Shown here: positions 63,842-64,000 of the stretch, in pieces
How positions within the stretch are numbered: position 1 is the stretch's first letter
Layout: each line of letters starts with the position of its first letter
Origin: Madurella fahalii
Lineage: Eukaryota > Ascomycota > Sordariomycetes > Sordariales
NCBI GenBank assembly: GCA_029876055.1
Contig: CM056877.1
Span: 3,906,001-3,970,000 of the forward strand
Direction of reading: 5' to 3'
DNA: 64,000 nt
Program-made: the position numbers and the translations under genes
The notes under the pieces: model-generated
The model's input: only the letters and a program-made list of their open reading frames with translations
Databases searched by the model: none
What the model was told of the DNA's origin: nothing

Positions 63842-63975
63842 ACATGACCGGCGCCCTTGCACCAAATATCGTATCGGAATACATGACTGGTGCCCTTGCG
63901 CCAAAAACCGTACCGGGATTCAAGGCCCCCGCCGTTGCCCCAGAAAACGTATCCGAATACATAGCCAGTGTCCTC
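63842..63975 (+). repeat. Coding-like tandem repeat of about 45-51 bp
   Basis: At least three degenerate units occur, translating in one plus frame as MTGALAPNIVSEY, MTGALAPKTVPGF, APAVAPENVSEY and ASVLDPSIRY. The frame is open from an ATG at 63844 to the window edge. A protein with a short repeated A-P-x-x-V-S-E-Y motif, cut by the window, is the simplest reading. Confidence 0.5.
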
Positions 63976-64000
63976 GATCCATCAATTAGATACATGGAGG

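Noticed and set aside
1..64000. tRNA or rRNA genes
   Set aside because: I looked for T-arm-like GGTTCGAATCC contexts and paired acceptor ends and found none convincing; a covariance-model scan would be decisive.

Overview
This is a gene-dense, intron-rich nuclear segment of a filamentous ascomycete (Pezizomycotina). The protein set (AA9 LPMO, Rac1, a Rap-type RSR1/krev-1 GTPase, fungal CENP-T, a stalk-like EGF membrane protein) and the GC-rich coding style with many short GT-AG introns fit Sordariomycetes, perhaps Sordariales/Chaetomiaceae; the lineage is inference. All exon models were built by hand from splice motifs, reading-frame phase and recognised protein motifs. No tRNA, rRNA, CRISPR array or intact transposon was seen.

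Layout. 0.6-8.1 kb: CMS1 (-), a PQ-loop transporter gene (+) with extreme microexons, and an RSR1/krev-1 GTPase (+). 8.1-18.1 kb: a 4.6 kb gap, a large EGF-domain membrane protein (+) and a DUF7728-like membrane protein (+). 19-30.4 kb: NOP6 (+), Rac1 (-), CENP-T (+), SURF1/SHY1 (-), a UBX protein (+) and MIX17 (-). 31-40.4 kb: LRP1/Rrp47 (-), a PanE-like reductase (+), PDCD5 (+), COQ4 (-), a SET-domain methyltransferase (+) and a CPSF6-like RRM protein (-). 42-47.6 kb: a DCAF11/LEC14B-like WD40 gene (-) and mitochondrial PrpD (+). 50.5-56.5 kb: a small membrane protein (-), PRP38 (+), mitochondrial GatA/HER2 (-) and a DUF4336 protein (+). 56.5-64 kb is different: sparse genes, homopolymer tracts, two diverged copies of an unrecognised gene family (the left one frameshifted), a divergent AA9 LPMO between them, and a coding-like tandem repeat at the right edge.

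Most genes are housekeeping. Themes are nucleolar and RNA processing (CMS1, NOP6, LRP1, CPSF6-like, PRP38), mitochondrial function (SHY1, MIX17, COQ4, PrpD, GatA), small-GTPase polarity signalling (RSR1, Rac1) and the kinetochore (CENP-T). They are arranged as alternating divergent and convergent pairs, with no operon-like logic.

Most notable: the PQ-loop gene only reads through its conserved core if a one-nucleotide exon at position 2799 is spliced in, inside a run of 18-, 13-, 1- and 16-nt exons. The right-end paralogue pair and the LPMO with Phe at the expected copper-axial Tyr position are the best candidates for new biology.
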